Below are positions 17,471 through 26,803 of a stretch of 64,000 bases of DNA, piece by piece. The translations under genes and the position numbers were made by a program. Every line of letters starts with the position of its first letter. Position 1 is the stretch's first letter. The notes beneath the pieces were generated by a model. That model ran no database searches, was not told the origin of the DNA, and saw nothing but the letters and a program-made list of their open reading frames with translations. The stretch spans positions 640,451-704,450 of the forward strand of contig JAHPZH010000003.1 of assembly GCA_019058315.1 (NCBI GenBank), read 5' to 3'. The DNA comes from Candidatus Helarchaeota archaeon (GTDB lineage Archaea; Asgardarchaeota; Lokiarchaeia; Helarchaeales; RDOG01).

Positions 17471-18502
17471 ATGGCAAATGAGAAAGAACAAGACGAAGAT
17501 GCAGTAGAATCTCAAGACATTGAGGATGAAGATGAAGAAATAGAAAAAATGTTAGAAGAATTAGAGGAAGAAGAATTAGAAGAAGAAGGATTAGAGAAAG
17601 AAGAAATAATGGAGACCCAGCCAGAGATTAAAACGGATTTGGAAAAGGATATAGATATAAAAGACATTGAAATTACCTCAGAGATGGAACTCCCTATTCA
17701 TGAACAAGAATCACCACCTAAGACACAAAATTCGACTGAAGAAACATCAATAATGGCTCAGGTTTCAAAAGCTAAAGATTTAGAACAATTAATTGAAACA
17801 GAGGAACAAAAAAGCATTGAAGGTGAGGAATCCTTAATGTCTGATCAAGCACTTGATGAATTAGAAGCCATAGAAGATAAATCAGCTAAAGATCAATTTA
17901 AAGACCTTCATGCATATATTGAAGCCATTTTATTTGAGGTTGGAAAACCTCTTAAAGAATCAGAACTTGTTGACTTATTATTTGAAAAATATAAAGCTGA
18001 TAGAAATAGGATTAGATGGGGGTTAAGAATAGTAATGAGAGCTTTAGAAGCCCAGAATAGTTCAATCCAATTAATAAACCCCACTAAGGATTTTTGGTCT
18101 TTTCAACTTCACAGAGAGCTATCAGATGACTTTTTAGACAAAATAGAGAAATTTATCCCTGAAGAGGAATTTATTTCTAAAAGAGAAACCGTATTTTTAA
18201 CCGAAATAGCTTATAGACAACCAGTTACTACAACAGATATATTAAAGATTTTAGGTGCTGATGGATATGATTATATACGCTCTCTAGAAGAAAAAGATCT
18301 TATATTTATGACAAAAGAAGGGCAATCTAATATCTTAAGAACCACCGAAAAATTTGCACAAATTTTTGGTTTTGATACACAATTAAGAAGTTTAAAACTT
18401 CAACTAGTTTGGAGGCTTAAAAAATTAGCTAGATCCGAAGCAGCAAGAGATAAAGCTACTTTAGCTCTATTAAAGAAAGATAGAGAAAAGTACGAATCTT
18501 AA
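17471..18502 (+). CDS. Second ScpB-like protein with long acidic N-terminal extension
   Basis: This 343-residue protein opens with about 140 very acidic residues (DEDEEIEKMLEELEEEELEEE region). A ScpB-type pair of winged helices follows from about 150 to 325: HAYIEAILFEVGKPLKESELVDLLF, IQLINPTKDFWSFQLHREL, LTEIAYRQPVTTTDILKILG and EEKDLIFMTKEGQS. ScpB normally works as a dimer in the SMC-kleisin complex. Two different ScpB genes in one locus suggest a heterodimer. The gene lies 105 bases upstream of smc on the same strand. The acidic extension could mimic DNA or contact the basic kleisin linker. Confidence 0.78.
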   Translation: MANEKEQDEDAVESQDIEDEDEEIEKMLEELEEEELEEEGLEKEEIMETQPEIKTDLEKDIDIKDIEITSEMELPIHEQESPPKTQNSTEETSIMAQVSKAKDLEQLIETEEQKSIEGEESLMSDQALDELEAIEDKSAKDQFKDLHAYIEAILFEVGKPLKESELVDLLFEKYKADRNRIRWGLRIVMRALEAQNSSIQLINPTKDFWSFQLHRELSDDFLDKIEKFIPEEEFISKRETVFLTEIAYRQPVTTTDILKILGADGYDYIRSLEEKDLIFMTKEGQSNILRTTEKFAQIFGFDTQLRSLKLQLVWRLKKLARSEAARDKATLALLKKDREKYES

Positions 18503-18607
18503 TTTAATAAAAATAGAGAAATGACAAAATAATATCATAGTAATTAAATATTTAAATTATTATTGGAATTAGATTAATTAAAATGGTTACCTTTTTAAAA
18601 TTGGTGA

Positions 18608-21600
18608 ATGGAAAAGATGACATTTATCAAACGCATCGATATGACAGGATTTAAGTCATACGGAAGAGGAACTATATCTTTAGGATTTGGTCCTGGATTT
18701 ACGGGAATAATTGGACCAAATGGTTCAGGAAAAAGTAATATAGTAGATGCAATTTCCTATACATTAGGGGAATTGAGCTCGAAAAGTATGCGAGCGAAGG
18801 ATTTAAGGGATCTCATATATTCAGGAACTGGAGGTGATAATCCTGCCGATTTCGCTTCCGTTAATATTGTGTTTGATAATTCCGATAAAAAGATTCCGGT
18901 TCCTTTTGATGAAGTTATGGTACAAAGAGATATAAAAAGAAAGGGAGGAGGTTCCGTTTATAGGTTTAATGGGAAACGATCTACTAGAACTGAGATCATG
19001 GATAAATTAAAGATTGCCAATATTGATGTAAAAGAGGGGTTTAATTTAGTGTTGCAGGGGAGAATTGCAGAACTTGCTGCTATGAATCCCGATGAACGTA
19101 GGGAATTAATTGAGGATTTAGCGGGGACAAATGAATTTGATGAAAAAAAAATTGCGAGTATAAGTGAATTAGAAAAGGCTGAAATAAAACTAAGTGAATT
19201 AGAATTATTAATTAATGAAACCGAGACTAATGTAAAGAGATTGGATAAAGAAAAAAAAGATGTGGAAGAATGGGAGCTAGTTGTAGAACAAATATTTGAT
19301 AATAAAACCCAACTTTTATCTTTTCGACATGGAAATTTAGTTGAAGAATTAAAGGGATTCCAAACCAAAAGTGACGAGTTACTTAAAGAAATAAAGGAAG
19401 TAGAAGAGGAGAAAAATAAAAAAATTAAGATCTTAGACGAAGTAAATAAAAGTATTGAGGATGTCAAAAATAAAATAAATAAAAAACAGACCGACCTTGA
19501 AAATGTTCAAGCAGATATTTCTAATTTAAAATCAACCATTACTGGGCTCAAAAGGGATGTAACACATAGAGAAAAACGAATTAAAGAAATGGAGCAAGAA
19601 CAAGAAGATACTAAATCAAGAATTCAAAATATTAAAAAGAATCAAGACAAATTAGGAAGTGAAGTTACAGATATTGAAAGTAAGTTGGGTGTACTTGGAA
19701 AAAAGAGGGATGAAGAAAGAGCAGAACAAGAAAGATTAAATAAATTGATTCAAAAAAGTCAAACGCAATTTGAAACTCTTCAAACCCGTGCTACGGAAAT
19801 TCAAAAACAAATAGAAATGAAAACTAAAAAATTAAATAATTTAGAAATTCAAAAATCAATGAAATTATCTGGAGCAGAAATAAAACAAAATACATATGAT
19901 TCCAGAAAGCGTGAATTGGAATCACGTAAAAGAACATATAATCAGAATTTAGAATCCCTTAAAGCTTTAGAATTAGAAATAGTTCAATCGAAAGAACTAC
20001 TTCAAGTAGCATCACATAGAGTTGACTCATCAGATTCTAAAAGATCAACATATGAAGAAAGATTAGAACAGTTATATGATTTAAAATCCAAATTGGAAAA
20101 AAACACCTCATCTCTTGAAGCAAAAATTGACACTATTCAGAGTTTTCAAGGAGGAGATACGAATCCTGTAATTAAAAAAATTATGGGAAAAAAGGAAAAA
20201 AATGAAATTGTTGGTATTATCGGCAGATTTGGCGATTTAATAAATCTTGATGAACTTGATCCTAATGATAAAGCAGCACTTATTCCTTATTTGAATACTA
20301 TTATTGTTGATAGCACATTAACTGCTGCTGAAGCAATTCAAATTCTTAAAGATGAGCAAATAGGATATGGTTCTTTTATCCCTCTAGAAGAATTAGGAGA
20401 AATAATAATTGGACAAAATCTTCCATTTAAATTCTTGGAGGATCTTGACAGAAAGATGAAGGCAACGGCATTTATTTTTAATGATACTGTTGTTACTGAA
20501 AATCTTCATTCAGCAATTGATCTATTTATTAAAAATATTGAAGAAAAGAAATATGGAACTCAAATTCTGACTTTACAAGGTGAGAAAATCTCTAGAGAGG
20601 GGATTATTTCTGGTGGTGCTAGTTTAGAATTTGCTGAAACTCAAATATTAGATTTAAAAAAGAAATTAGAAGAACAGCAAGGAGAAGTTGGCAAGATTAG
20701 TGAAGAACAGATTATAACCAAACAAAAACTTGCTAAATTAAATGACTTATTAGCTGAAGTTAAAAGAAAACAAGAAAATGTAAAACAGAATATAAAGAAT
20801 AAACAAGAGAAAATGGATAGTATAACTAAGCTGATTGAGGAAGATAAATTTCATATCAATAGAATTGAGCAAGAATTAGAATCTTTAAAATTGAATATTG
20901 AAGCGATTAATACCTTATCAGCGAATATTGAACGTGAAAAGTCGGAAACTGAAACATCTGTTGCAGTACTTAAAGAAGATAAGAAAGTTATTGACGATGA
21001 GATTGAAAAAACTGAGATGACTAAGCTTTTAGATTCTGTTCGTAAGGTAGAAAAAGAATTATCGAAATTAGAAATTGATTATAGTAAAAATGAAGCTATA
21101 AAGAGTGAAAAATTACAACAGATAAATGATATCCTCGATAAAAATATAAAAGAAAAAGAGTCTCAAGTTCAAAATCTAATCAAAGAAATTGAGCAAGCAA
21201 GAAAAGATATTGAAAAATTTAATAGTGAAAAAAATCAAGCTGAAAAAGATTTAACTGCTAAAACAAAGGGTGAAGAAGATTTTAAAAAGGAAATTCAAGA
21301 ACTTCAAGATTCTATTAGTACAAAGTTAAACGAGATAGAAGCGAAGCGAAATGAAAATACTGCTCTTAATAGAAGAATAGAAAGATTACGTGAACAAGTA
21401 GGTGAAATCAAAGTCAATCAAGAGAGAGTAAAAACAGAATTGAGTAATGTCCAAAAACAGATTGAAGAAGAAGAGATAGAATTGATTCAACTTAAGAAAG
21501 AGGTTGATGAAAAAAAGCTTGAAAGCAAAATTCGAGAACTTTTAGACAGAAAACGACAGCTTGAACCAGTTAATGCCCTTGCTATAAAGCAGTTCCATGA

Positions 21601-22177
21601 AGCAAATCAAAGATACCAAGATTTAAAATCCCGACACGAAGAACTTCAAGAAGAAAGAAAAATTATAGTTGATTTTATCAATAAAATAGAATATGAAAAA
21701 GAAAATGTATTCATGAAAATTTTTAACGAAATTAATAAAGAATTCGGTAAAATCTTCAAAATGATCGCTGGAGGTAATGCTTGGATGGAGTTGGAAAATG
21801 AGGAGAACCCATTTGAAGGTGGAATCACTATTAATGCCGAACCGCATGGTAAAAAAGTAAAATCTGTAAGAGCTATGTCAGGAGGCGAAAAATCATTAAC
21901 TGCATTATCTCTAATTTTTGCAATGCAAAAAGTCGAGCCTTCACCATTCTATATTTTAGATGAGATCGATGCTGCATTAGATGTCATGAATGTGAGACGT
22001 GTAGCAAAAGTAATTGAGAAGATGAGTAAAGAATCTCAATGTATCCTCATTACTCACAGAGATATTGCCATGAGATACGCCAATTTACTTTATGGTGTTA
22101 CAAATATAAAAGGGATCTCAAAAGTGGTTTCTGTTGAATTGTCTGATGAAAGCACACTTCGTGAATTAAGCTCTTAA
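18608..22177 (+). CDS. smc: Chromosome segregation ATPase SMC
   Basis: This 1189-residue protein has complete SMC architecture. Walker A GPNGSGKSN is at about 36-44. A first long coiled coil precedes the hinge (about 515-670, with VGIIGRFGDLINLDELDP and REGIISGGASLEF). A second coiled coil, signature AMSGGEKSLTALSLIFAM near 1090, Walker B FYILDEIDAALD near 1113-1124 and a D-loop/H-loop (LITHRD) follow. SMC dimers with ScpA and ScpB extrude or clamp DNA and organise the chromosome. ScpA and two ScpB-like genes lie just upstream. An alternative start is Met4. Confidence 0.97.
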   Translation: MEKMTFIKRIDMTGFKSYGRGTISLGFGPGFTGIIGPNGSGKSNIVDAISYTLGELSSKSMRAKDLRDLIYSGTGGDNPADFASVNIVFDNSDKKIPVPFDEVMVQRDIKRKGGGSVYRFNGKRSTRTEIMDKLKIANIDVKEGFNLVLQGRIAELAAMNPDERRELIEDLAGTNEFDEKKIASISELEKAEIKLSELELLINETETNVKRLDKEKKDVEEWELVVEQIFDNKTQLLSFRHGNLVEELKGFQTKSDELLKEIKEVEEEKNKKIKILDEVNKSIEDVKNKINKKQTDLENVQADISNLKSTITGLKRDVTHREKRIKEMEQEQEDTKSRIQNIKKNQDKLGSEVTDIESKLGVLGKKRDEERAEQERLNKLIQKSQTQFETLQTRATEIQKQIEMKTKKLNNLEIQKSMKLSGAEIKQNTYDSRKRELESRKRTYNQNLESLKALELEIVQSKELLQVASHRVDSSDSKRSTYEERLEQLYDLKSKLEKNTSSLEAKIDTIQSFQGGDTNPVIKKIMGKKEKNEIVGIIGRFGDLINLDELDPNDKAALIPYLNTIIVDSTLTAAEAIQILKDEQIGYGSFIPLEELGEIIIGQNLPFKFLEDLDRKMKATAFIFNDTVVTENLHSAIDLFIKNIEEKKYGTQILTLQGEKISREGIISGGASLEFAETQILDLKKKLEEQQGEVGKISEEQIITKQKLAKLNDLLAEVKRKQENVKQNIKNKQEKMDSITKLIEEDKFHINRIEQELESLKLNIEAINTLSANIEREKSETETSVAVLKEDKKVIDDEIEKTEMTKLLDSVRKVEKELSKLEIDYSKNEAIKSEKLQQINDILDKNIKEKESQVQNLIKEIEQARKDIEKFNSEKNQAEKDLTAKTKGEEDFKKEIQELQDSISTKLNEIEAKRNENTALNRRIERLREQVGEIKVNQERVKTELSNVQKQIEEEEIELIQLKKEVDEKKLESKIRELLDRKRQLEPVNALAIKQFHEANQRYQDLKSRHEELQEERKIIVDFINKIEYEKENVFMKIFNEINKEFGKIFKMIAGGNAWMELENEENPFEGGITINAEPHGKKVKSVRAMSGGEKSLTALSLIFAMQKVEPSPFYILDEIDAALDVMNVRRVAKVIEKMSKESQCILITHRDIAMRYANLLYGVTNIKGISKVVSVELSDESTLRELSS

Positions 22178-22215
22178 CAGTCATAAAATATTTTTAATAT
22201 TCTATTTTTCAAATT

Positions 22216-23271
22216 TTAAATTTCATTTTCTCCAATTTTTTTAACTACTTGTGCCGGAACACCATATGCAATACAGTATGGAGGTATATCATCAACAACC
22301 ACTGAGCCTGCGCCTATAATCGACCCTTCTCCTATAGTAACGCCAGGTAAGATTGTCGAATACGCCCCAACTCGCGCATTTTTTTCTAGTTTTATTGGAC
22401 CTATACAAATTGTCAAGGGATCTTGATTCATAAAATTATGTGTTAATAACTGACAACCTATACCCACACCAGAACCTTCCTCAAATTCTATTAAATCAGG
22501 AAATAATGGGTCTATACGAGTCCATTGGCTAATACATACATTTTTTGCTATTTTTAATTTCGCTATCCTACGATAAATTCGATTTTTAGTTCTAGGCCAT
22601 GAAGTAAAATTCCTAATTATTTGTGTAACAAAACTTAGAATCCCACTCTTTAAATAGAGAGCTATTGAAACATCAGGATTTTTTCTGAGTTTATGAAAAG
22701 CCTCTTGTATTTTTAATATTGCAACTGCATCATAAACATATGAAATTGTAGAATCATTTTTTTGAAGGTGAATGTATGTTAATTTTCCCTTTTCTTCAAC
22801 CGTATATGTTAATTTATGATAATCCTTTCTTTGTCTCCATATATCTTCAAAAAAAGTTGAAATATCAAACCATTTCTCCAAGATTAATGATAGTATTGGC
22901 AAAAATGCAAAAAGCATAGTTGCAAGTAAAATTAATTTAATTTCTATTAAAAGCAATTCGTAGAATATAACAGTTAAAATAGTATATAATACCAAACCAA
23001 TTAAACTCGAAATTATCATTAATGCTCCAAATAGAGTTATCAGCATTCCTTTAACACGATTACGTTTAATATAAGAATATCCCCCACCGTAAATGAATCC
23101 TCCAATACAAAAATCGGCTACTATCCCAACATATACCCAAATTATCCACTCATTGAATATTTTATAGAGAATGGGTTCTAATACTTGAAAAATTTCCGCA
23201 TGAAAAATAAATATGATAAAGAGTCCTGTCAGAATTATGATTAAAATGCCAATTTTTTTTAGAATTCCCAT
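22216..23271 (-). CDS. Membrane-anchored left-handed beta-helix (hexapeptide) acyltransferase
   Basis: This 351-residue protein has five or so hydrophobic helices in residues 1-130 (from GILIIILTGLFIIFIF). A linker is followed by a hexapeptide-repeat transferase domain (about 240-345): GVGIGCQLLTHNFMN, NARVGAYSTILPGVTIGEGS, IIGAGSVVVDDIPPYCIAYG and VPAQVVKKIG. Such LbH domains use acetyl- or acyl-CoA to modify sugars or amines; the membrane part suggests a lipid or cell-surface glycan precursor as substrate. It is convergent with smc and followed, in reverse, by a plus-strand membrane protein gene. Confidence 0.8.
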   Translation of the reverse strand: MGILKKIGILIIILTGLFIIFIFHAEIFQVLEPILYKIFNEWIIWVYVGIVADFCIGGFIYGGGYSYIKRNRVKGMLITLFGALMIISSLIGLVLYTILTVIFYELLLIEIKLILLATMLFAFLPILSLILEKWFDISTFFEDIWRQRKDYHKLTYTVEEKGKLTYIHLQKNDSTISYVYDAVAILKIQEAFHKLRKNPDVSIALYLKSGILSFVTQIIRNFTSWPRTKNRIYRRIAKLKIAKNVCISQWTRIDPLFPDLIEFEEGSGVGIGCQLLTHNFMNQDPLTICIGPIKLEKNARVGAYSTILPGVTIGEGSIIGAGSVVVDDIPPYCIAYGVPAQVVKKIGENEI

Positions 23272-23421
23272 CTCTAATTCACACTATTTTTAATTTTATT
23301 TTATAAAGATAAGAATCACGACTTCAAATTTTATTATATTAAAAAGGATAAATTAAATAAGCTATTCTTAGTTTTCATTATAAAGCTTTGTCTAGTATTA
23401 AAACATGGAAATGATCTATAA

Positions 23422-24012
23422 ATGAGTCAAGTTGAGCAAAAAAAACGACTATCCCCGACCCAATATAGATTAATAGGATATATTCCGATTATTATTTGTT
23501 TTCCCTTGACCTTTATAATATTTCAGCCTTCTATTATTGAAATTATTGCAGCATCTATAGCTGGATTATTTACTGCTGTTTATGATTGGAGCATTGAAGC
23601 ATATGCCTACAAAAAAGACCTTTGGTTTTGTTATGGGGGTTGTCAGAAAATCGAGATTGGAAGTAAAACAATTGATTTTAAGCATGTTCCAATAGATATG
23701 ATAATCAGTTTTTGGTTTTTTGGTTTTATGTTTAGTATATTATCAACTTTTCCAGATAGAAATAGAGTAATGTATAAAATAATTACAGATCCTGCTTTAA
23801 CAAACCCAGCCCTTGATCCGGTTTGGATTATTGCACTTTGTTTTATTTTGGCAACATTTGGAGCAATTTTTGACTATAGACATATTGGTTGTGGGGTTTG
23901 GAAACCTGGGGAAAACTGGAGTTTCCCAAAATGTGCGTATATTGCTTGGTTATCCTTAATTGCTTTTACTACTATTTTATTTTATGGATTATTAGGTATT
24001 TTCATGTTATAA
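23422..24012 (+). CDS. Predicted polytopic membrane protein of unknown function
   Basis: This 196-residue protein has about five hydrophobic helices: IGYIPIIICFPLTFIIF, IIEIIAASIAGLFTAVYD, MIISFWFFGFMFSIL, WIIALCFILATFGAIF and LSLIAFTTILFYGLLGIF. A conserved-looking loop WFCYGGCQKIEIG and a CGVWKPGENW segment lie between helices. The WSIEAYAY...HVPIDMI layout is reminiscent of small membrane proteins near lipid or carotenoid enzymes, but I cannot name a family. It is transcribed alone. Confidence 0.7.
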   Translation: MSQVEQKKRLSPTQYRLIGYIPIIICFPLTFIIFQPSIIEIIAASIAGLFTAVYDWSIEAYAYKKDLWFCYGGCQKIEIGSKTIDFKHVPIDMIISFWFFGFMFSILSTFPDRNRVMYKIITDPALTNPALDPVWIIALCFILATFGAIFDYRHIGCGVWKPGENWSFPKCAYIAWLSLIAFTTILFYGLLGIFML

Positions 24013-24047
24013 TTTAATATTAAGATAAAAAAAAGGAAGCTTAGAGT

Positions 24048-24368
24048 TTAATCTTCTTCTTCTTCTTCTGGTATTGCTTCTGAAGCTTCTGTTTTAATCT
24101 CAACAATTTTTTTTGTATCTGGGCTAATGATAACTACCAATTTTTCTTTTCCTATGTCTTCAAGCTCAACTAGCCATAAATTTTTAGGGGGAGGTGAGCC
24201 AACATTTGCCTTTGGATTCTTTTTTATCCATGCTTCAGATTCTTTCGGTTTCATTTTTGTAACCATGACTGTGCAGTCAGGACGTTTCTCTTCAAACTCA
24301 TTTACTTTATCATTTTCATATGCTATTTCAATCGCTGCTTCATCATCAAATTTTGCCATATCATTCAC
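24048..24368 (-). CDS. Small acidic hypothetical protein
   Basis: This 106-residue protein has a predicted beta-rich core (NLWLVELEDIGKEKLVVIISPDTKKIVEI) and an acidic tail ending EEEEED. There is no cysteine pair, signal peptide or TM helix. The VELE...VVIISPDT...IVEI pattern is like single-domain PepSY/cystatin-type folds, but this is only an impression. It is transcribed from a 229-bp AT-rich gap, convergent with the upstream membrane protein gene. Confidence 0.6.
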   Translation of the reverse strand: MNDMAKFDDEAAIEIAYENDKVNEFEEKRPDCTVMVTKMKPKESEAWIKKNPKANVGSPPPKNLWLVELEDIGKEKLVVIISPDTKKIVEIKTEASEAIPEEEEED

Positions 24369-24597
24369 CTAATTATATTTTTGAATTTTAATTTTCAAAT
24401 ATATTTTTTTAAAAAATATAATTTTTAATTTTAAATAATTCTCTTAATTTTTGAAAACTCATTATTCCTAATTACATATAATACAAAAAGTAATATGGTC
24501 TAAAAAAATAGAAAATTTTTTTAATTTTGTAAAAAAGAATAGGAAATAATTAATTAAAATTGAGAATAAGTATTAATTTAAAAAATACATCCCAGTC

Positions 24598-25155
24598 TTA
24601 TAAACTTTTTAAAGTTTGATTTAATTTATCCTCAGAAAAAATGCTAGTTTTAAAAATTTTTACAGAGAATTTTAGAGATTCAAATTTCTTATTAATCTTC
24701 TCATATAATTCCTGAAATAACTCTTTAAAAATTTTTGAATTTTGTAATTCTGGATCAGATTTATGTAAAAATACAACGAATTTGGGCACTAATTTCTGCA
24801 GTTTTATAACAGAGATTATATCTGAAAAATAACGTATAGCTTCTTCGTATCTATCGGGATCTTGAATATCAATAACATATATTACTGTGTCTACATAACT
24901 AAAGTAATAATCTTTTCGTTTAAAATATTCATCACGAAAGGTAACTTGACCACCGAAATCCCAAACAATGATTTTTTCACTATTTATCTCTAATTCCTCA
25001 ATATTAAGCCCTTTAGTAGGTTTTAAAGTTATAGTCGATTCTGGAGATAATTGTTTTTTTACTATCCTTAATATTGAGGTTTTTCCAGCGTTGTCAAGAC
25101 CTAATAGTATAATTTTTTTGTTAATTTCAGCAGCAGTGTCGTTCATATTGATCAT
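24598..25155 (-). CDS. Rag/Gtr-like small GTPase (G domain only)
   Basis: This 185-residue protein is a single G domain: P-loop GLDNAGKTS near 18-26, WDFGGQVTFRDEYF near 71-84, LIYVID-like VIYVIDIQDPDRYEEA near 98-113, G4 LHKSDPE near 136 and G5 FKTSIF near 171. HKxD at G4 and TSIF at G5 point to the Rag/Gtr branch rather than Arf, which has NKxD. There is no C-terminal roadblock domain. A free longin-like protein is encoded upstream at 25389 and a sister GTPase at 26052 on the same strand, suggesting a complex with the domain supplied in trans. Confidence 0.88.
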   Translation of the reverse strand: MINMNDTAAEINKKIILLGLDNAGKTSILRIVKKQLSPESTITLKPTKGLNIEELEINSEKIIVWDFGGQVTFRDEYFKRKDYYFSYVDTVIYVIDIQDPDRYEEAIRYFSDIISVIKLQKLVPKFVVFLHKSDPELQNSKIFKELFQELYEKINKKFESLKFSVKIFKTSIFSEDKLNQTLKSL

Positions 25156-25214
25156 GCCTACTGAACAATTTTAGGACAATTTATTATCTTTTTCATCCTT
25201 ATGCAATAACTAAG

Positions 25215-25385
25215 TATCATACTTTAATTCCACAGATGATAGAGATTGCGAATGAGATTAAACCAAAAAAGCTTGTCCTTACACATTTAGTACCCACTAT
25301 TGCTTCACCAAAATATCTTGTAAGAAAAATTAAGGAAGGTTATGATGGGGAAGTAATCTGTGCTAACGATCTGGATTCTTTTTAA
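25215..25385 (+). pseudogene. C-terminal remnant of a metallo-beta-lactamase (RNase Z/arylsulfatase-like) gene
   Basis: On the plus strand, an open frame that includes an ATG at 25236 encodes HTLIPQMIEIANEIKPKKLV, then LTHLVPTIASPKYL and EGYDGEVICANDL, ending at TAA 25383-25385. AK-x(n)-KKLVLTH followed by ...FDGEVI.A.DL is the usual last section of RNase Z- and arylsulfatase-type metallo-beta-lactamase proteins, holding the final His ligand. The N-terminal 200 or so residues, with the HxHxDH site, are absent. No gene precedes it in this orientation. It appears to be a decayed fragment lodged between the GTPase and longin genes. Confidence 0.55.
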
Positions 25386-25388
25386 TTT

Positions 25389-25781
25389 TTAAATACAAAG
25401 ATTTGCAATACAATTATCAAAATTTGATAACTCAGGAATTAGACCTTTTTTTTCAAATGTATAACGTTGATTATTTGAAAACTCATTCAGAAATTCATTC
25501 ATTATTTGTTTAAAATTAGGCAACAGATAGCTTGAAGTATCGTTTTTATCACTTAGAAAAACGAAAATTAATTTATTTTTACGTATAAAATGAAATTTTA
25601 ATGTTTCCGTACAAATATAAGAAATATTTTCACCTATTGAAGTCTTACAAAAACGATCCATTGCGGCAATAAATCCTGAAACGAGTTGTTCATTAGGTGG
25701 AATATTTTTCACTGATTTATTGTATAAACATATACCCGTATTGTATATTACAAAAATTCCTTTGATCATTGAAATCTCCAA
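25389..25781 (-). CDS. Longin-like domain protein
   Basis: This 130-residue protein starts with two strands (IKGIFVIYNTGICLYNKS), then a helix (LVSGFIAAMDRFCKTSIG), three strands (ISYICTETLKFHFIRKN, KLIFVFLSD) and a long helix (LLPNFKQIMNEFLNEF). This beta-beta-alpha-beta-beta-beta-alpha order is that of longin domains, which in eukaryotes occur in SNAREs, adaptins and GTPase-activating complexes. It lies between two Rag-like GTPase genes on the same strand, so a GTPase-longin complex is likely. The first Met could also be Met5. Confidence 0.75.
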   Translation of the reverse strand: MEISMIKGIFVIYNTGICLYNKSVKNIPPNEQLVSGFIAAMDRFCKTSIGENISYICTETLKFHFIRKNKLIFVFLSDKNDTSSYLLPNFKQIMNEFLNEFSNNQRYTFEKKGLIPELSNFDNCIANLCI

Positions 25782-26012
25782 AATTTATTAAGGTAAAGAA
25801 TAATTTCAAAATTTATTTTTAAACCCATCAATTTAAGAATGCGTAAATAAATGCGAGTTTATTATTCAGCGTTAATTTTGTATTTTGGAGAATTATATTG
25901 AATTTTTCTCATAGAAATTTGTTCATATAATTCAATATTCTTAAAAATTCTTAATTTTATCTAGAAAAGGAAATAGTCTATCGAAAAAAATGAAAAAAAA
26001 GATACCTCATTT

Positions 26013-26038
26013 TTTTTGCGCATCATAATGCGCAAAAA
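26013..26038 (-). terminator. Hairpin terminator candidate after the 26052 GTPase
   Basis: TTTTTGCGCAT (26013-26023) and ATGCGCAAAAA (26028-26038) form a perfect 11-bp stem with a 4-nt loop. It lies 14 bases beyond the stop codon of the GTPase gene. On that strand it is followed by two T-rich tracts (about 25984-26000). Hairpin-plus-T terminators are unusual in archaea, so it may instead protect the mRNA 3' end. Confidence 0.55.
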
Positions 26039-26051
26039 TTCTAGAAAAATA

Positions 26052-26603
26052 TTATAATATCTGAAATTTCTGAAAAATGGTGTAAACAGAAGTTTTGAAA
26101 AACTTTATTGGAATATTCAAAGGTCTAAAGATAGTTTTAATTTTCCCAGTTAGTTGATCGAATAATTTTTCATATTTTTCTGAAGAAAGTAATTCAGGAT
26201 CGAACTTATGAGCGAAAATGATAAATTGTGGAAGAGGTTTTTGTAATTTTACTACCCCACTAATGTTTAATAAATATGTAATAGATTCATCATAACGATC
26301 TGGGTCTTGAATATCAATAACATAAATTAGTTTATTGATATTGCTAAAATAATAATCTTTCCGACGAAAATATTCTTCACGAAATGCTAATTGCCCTCCG
26401 AAATCCCAAACCATAAATTTTGTTCCATCAGATGCAGTAAATTCTTCTATATTTGCCCCTGTTGTTGGTTTCACATTTGCAAACAATTGAGGGGTTAATT
26501 CTTGTTTTAAAGTTTTTAAAATAGTAGTTTTTCCTGCATTATCAAGCCCTATAATAACCATTTTTTGTGTTGGATTAACCGAATCTTCACTCAATAGTTT
26601 CAA
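26052..26603 (-). CDS. Rag/Gtr-like small GTPase (G domain only)
   Basis: This 183-residue paralogue of the 24598 product has P-loop GLDNAGKTT near 19-27, WDFGGQLAFREEYF near 74-87, KLIYVIDIQDPDRYDES near 99-115, G4 AHKFDPE near 139 and G5 FKTSVY near 172. The HKxD and TSV motifs again indicate the Rag/Gtr branch. As in Rag proteins, GGQ follows WD-x. Two such proteins plus the longin gene between them would allow a heterodimer like RagA-RagC. It is the first gene of the three-gene minus-strand island. Confidence 0.88.
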   Translation of the reverse strand: MKLLSEDSVNPTQKMVIIGLDNAGKTTILKTLKQELTPQLFANVKPTTGANIEEFTASDGTKFMVWDFGGQLAFREEYFRRKDYYFSNINKLIYVIDIQDPDRYDESITYLLNISGVVKLQKPLPQFIIFAHKFDPELLSSEKYEKLFDQLTGKIKTIFRPLNIPIKFFKTSVYTIFQKFQIL

Positions 26604-26803
26604 CCAATCCCGTTTTTTAAAGAAGGGTAATATAAATGAATTTGTTAAATGAAATAAAATTCTCTTTTCAACCTTTTATTTCTTAGGTAAATTCAATTTT
26701 AATCAGAAATTAAAAAAAATTTAAAATCTATTTATCTTAACTTAAATCGAATAAATTAATGTAAATTTCAATTTGTTCAATAAATATTATAGGTATTGTA
26801 GAA

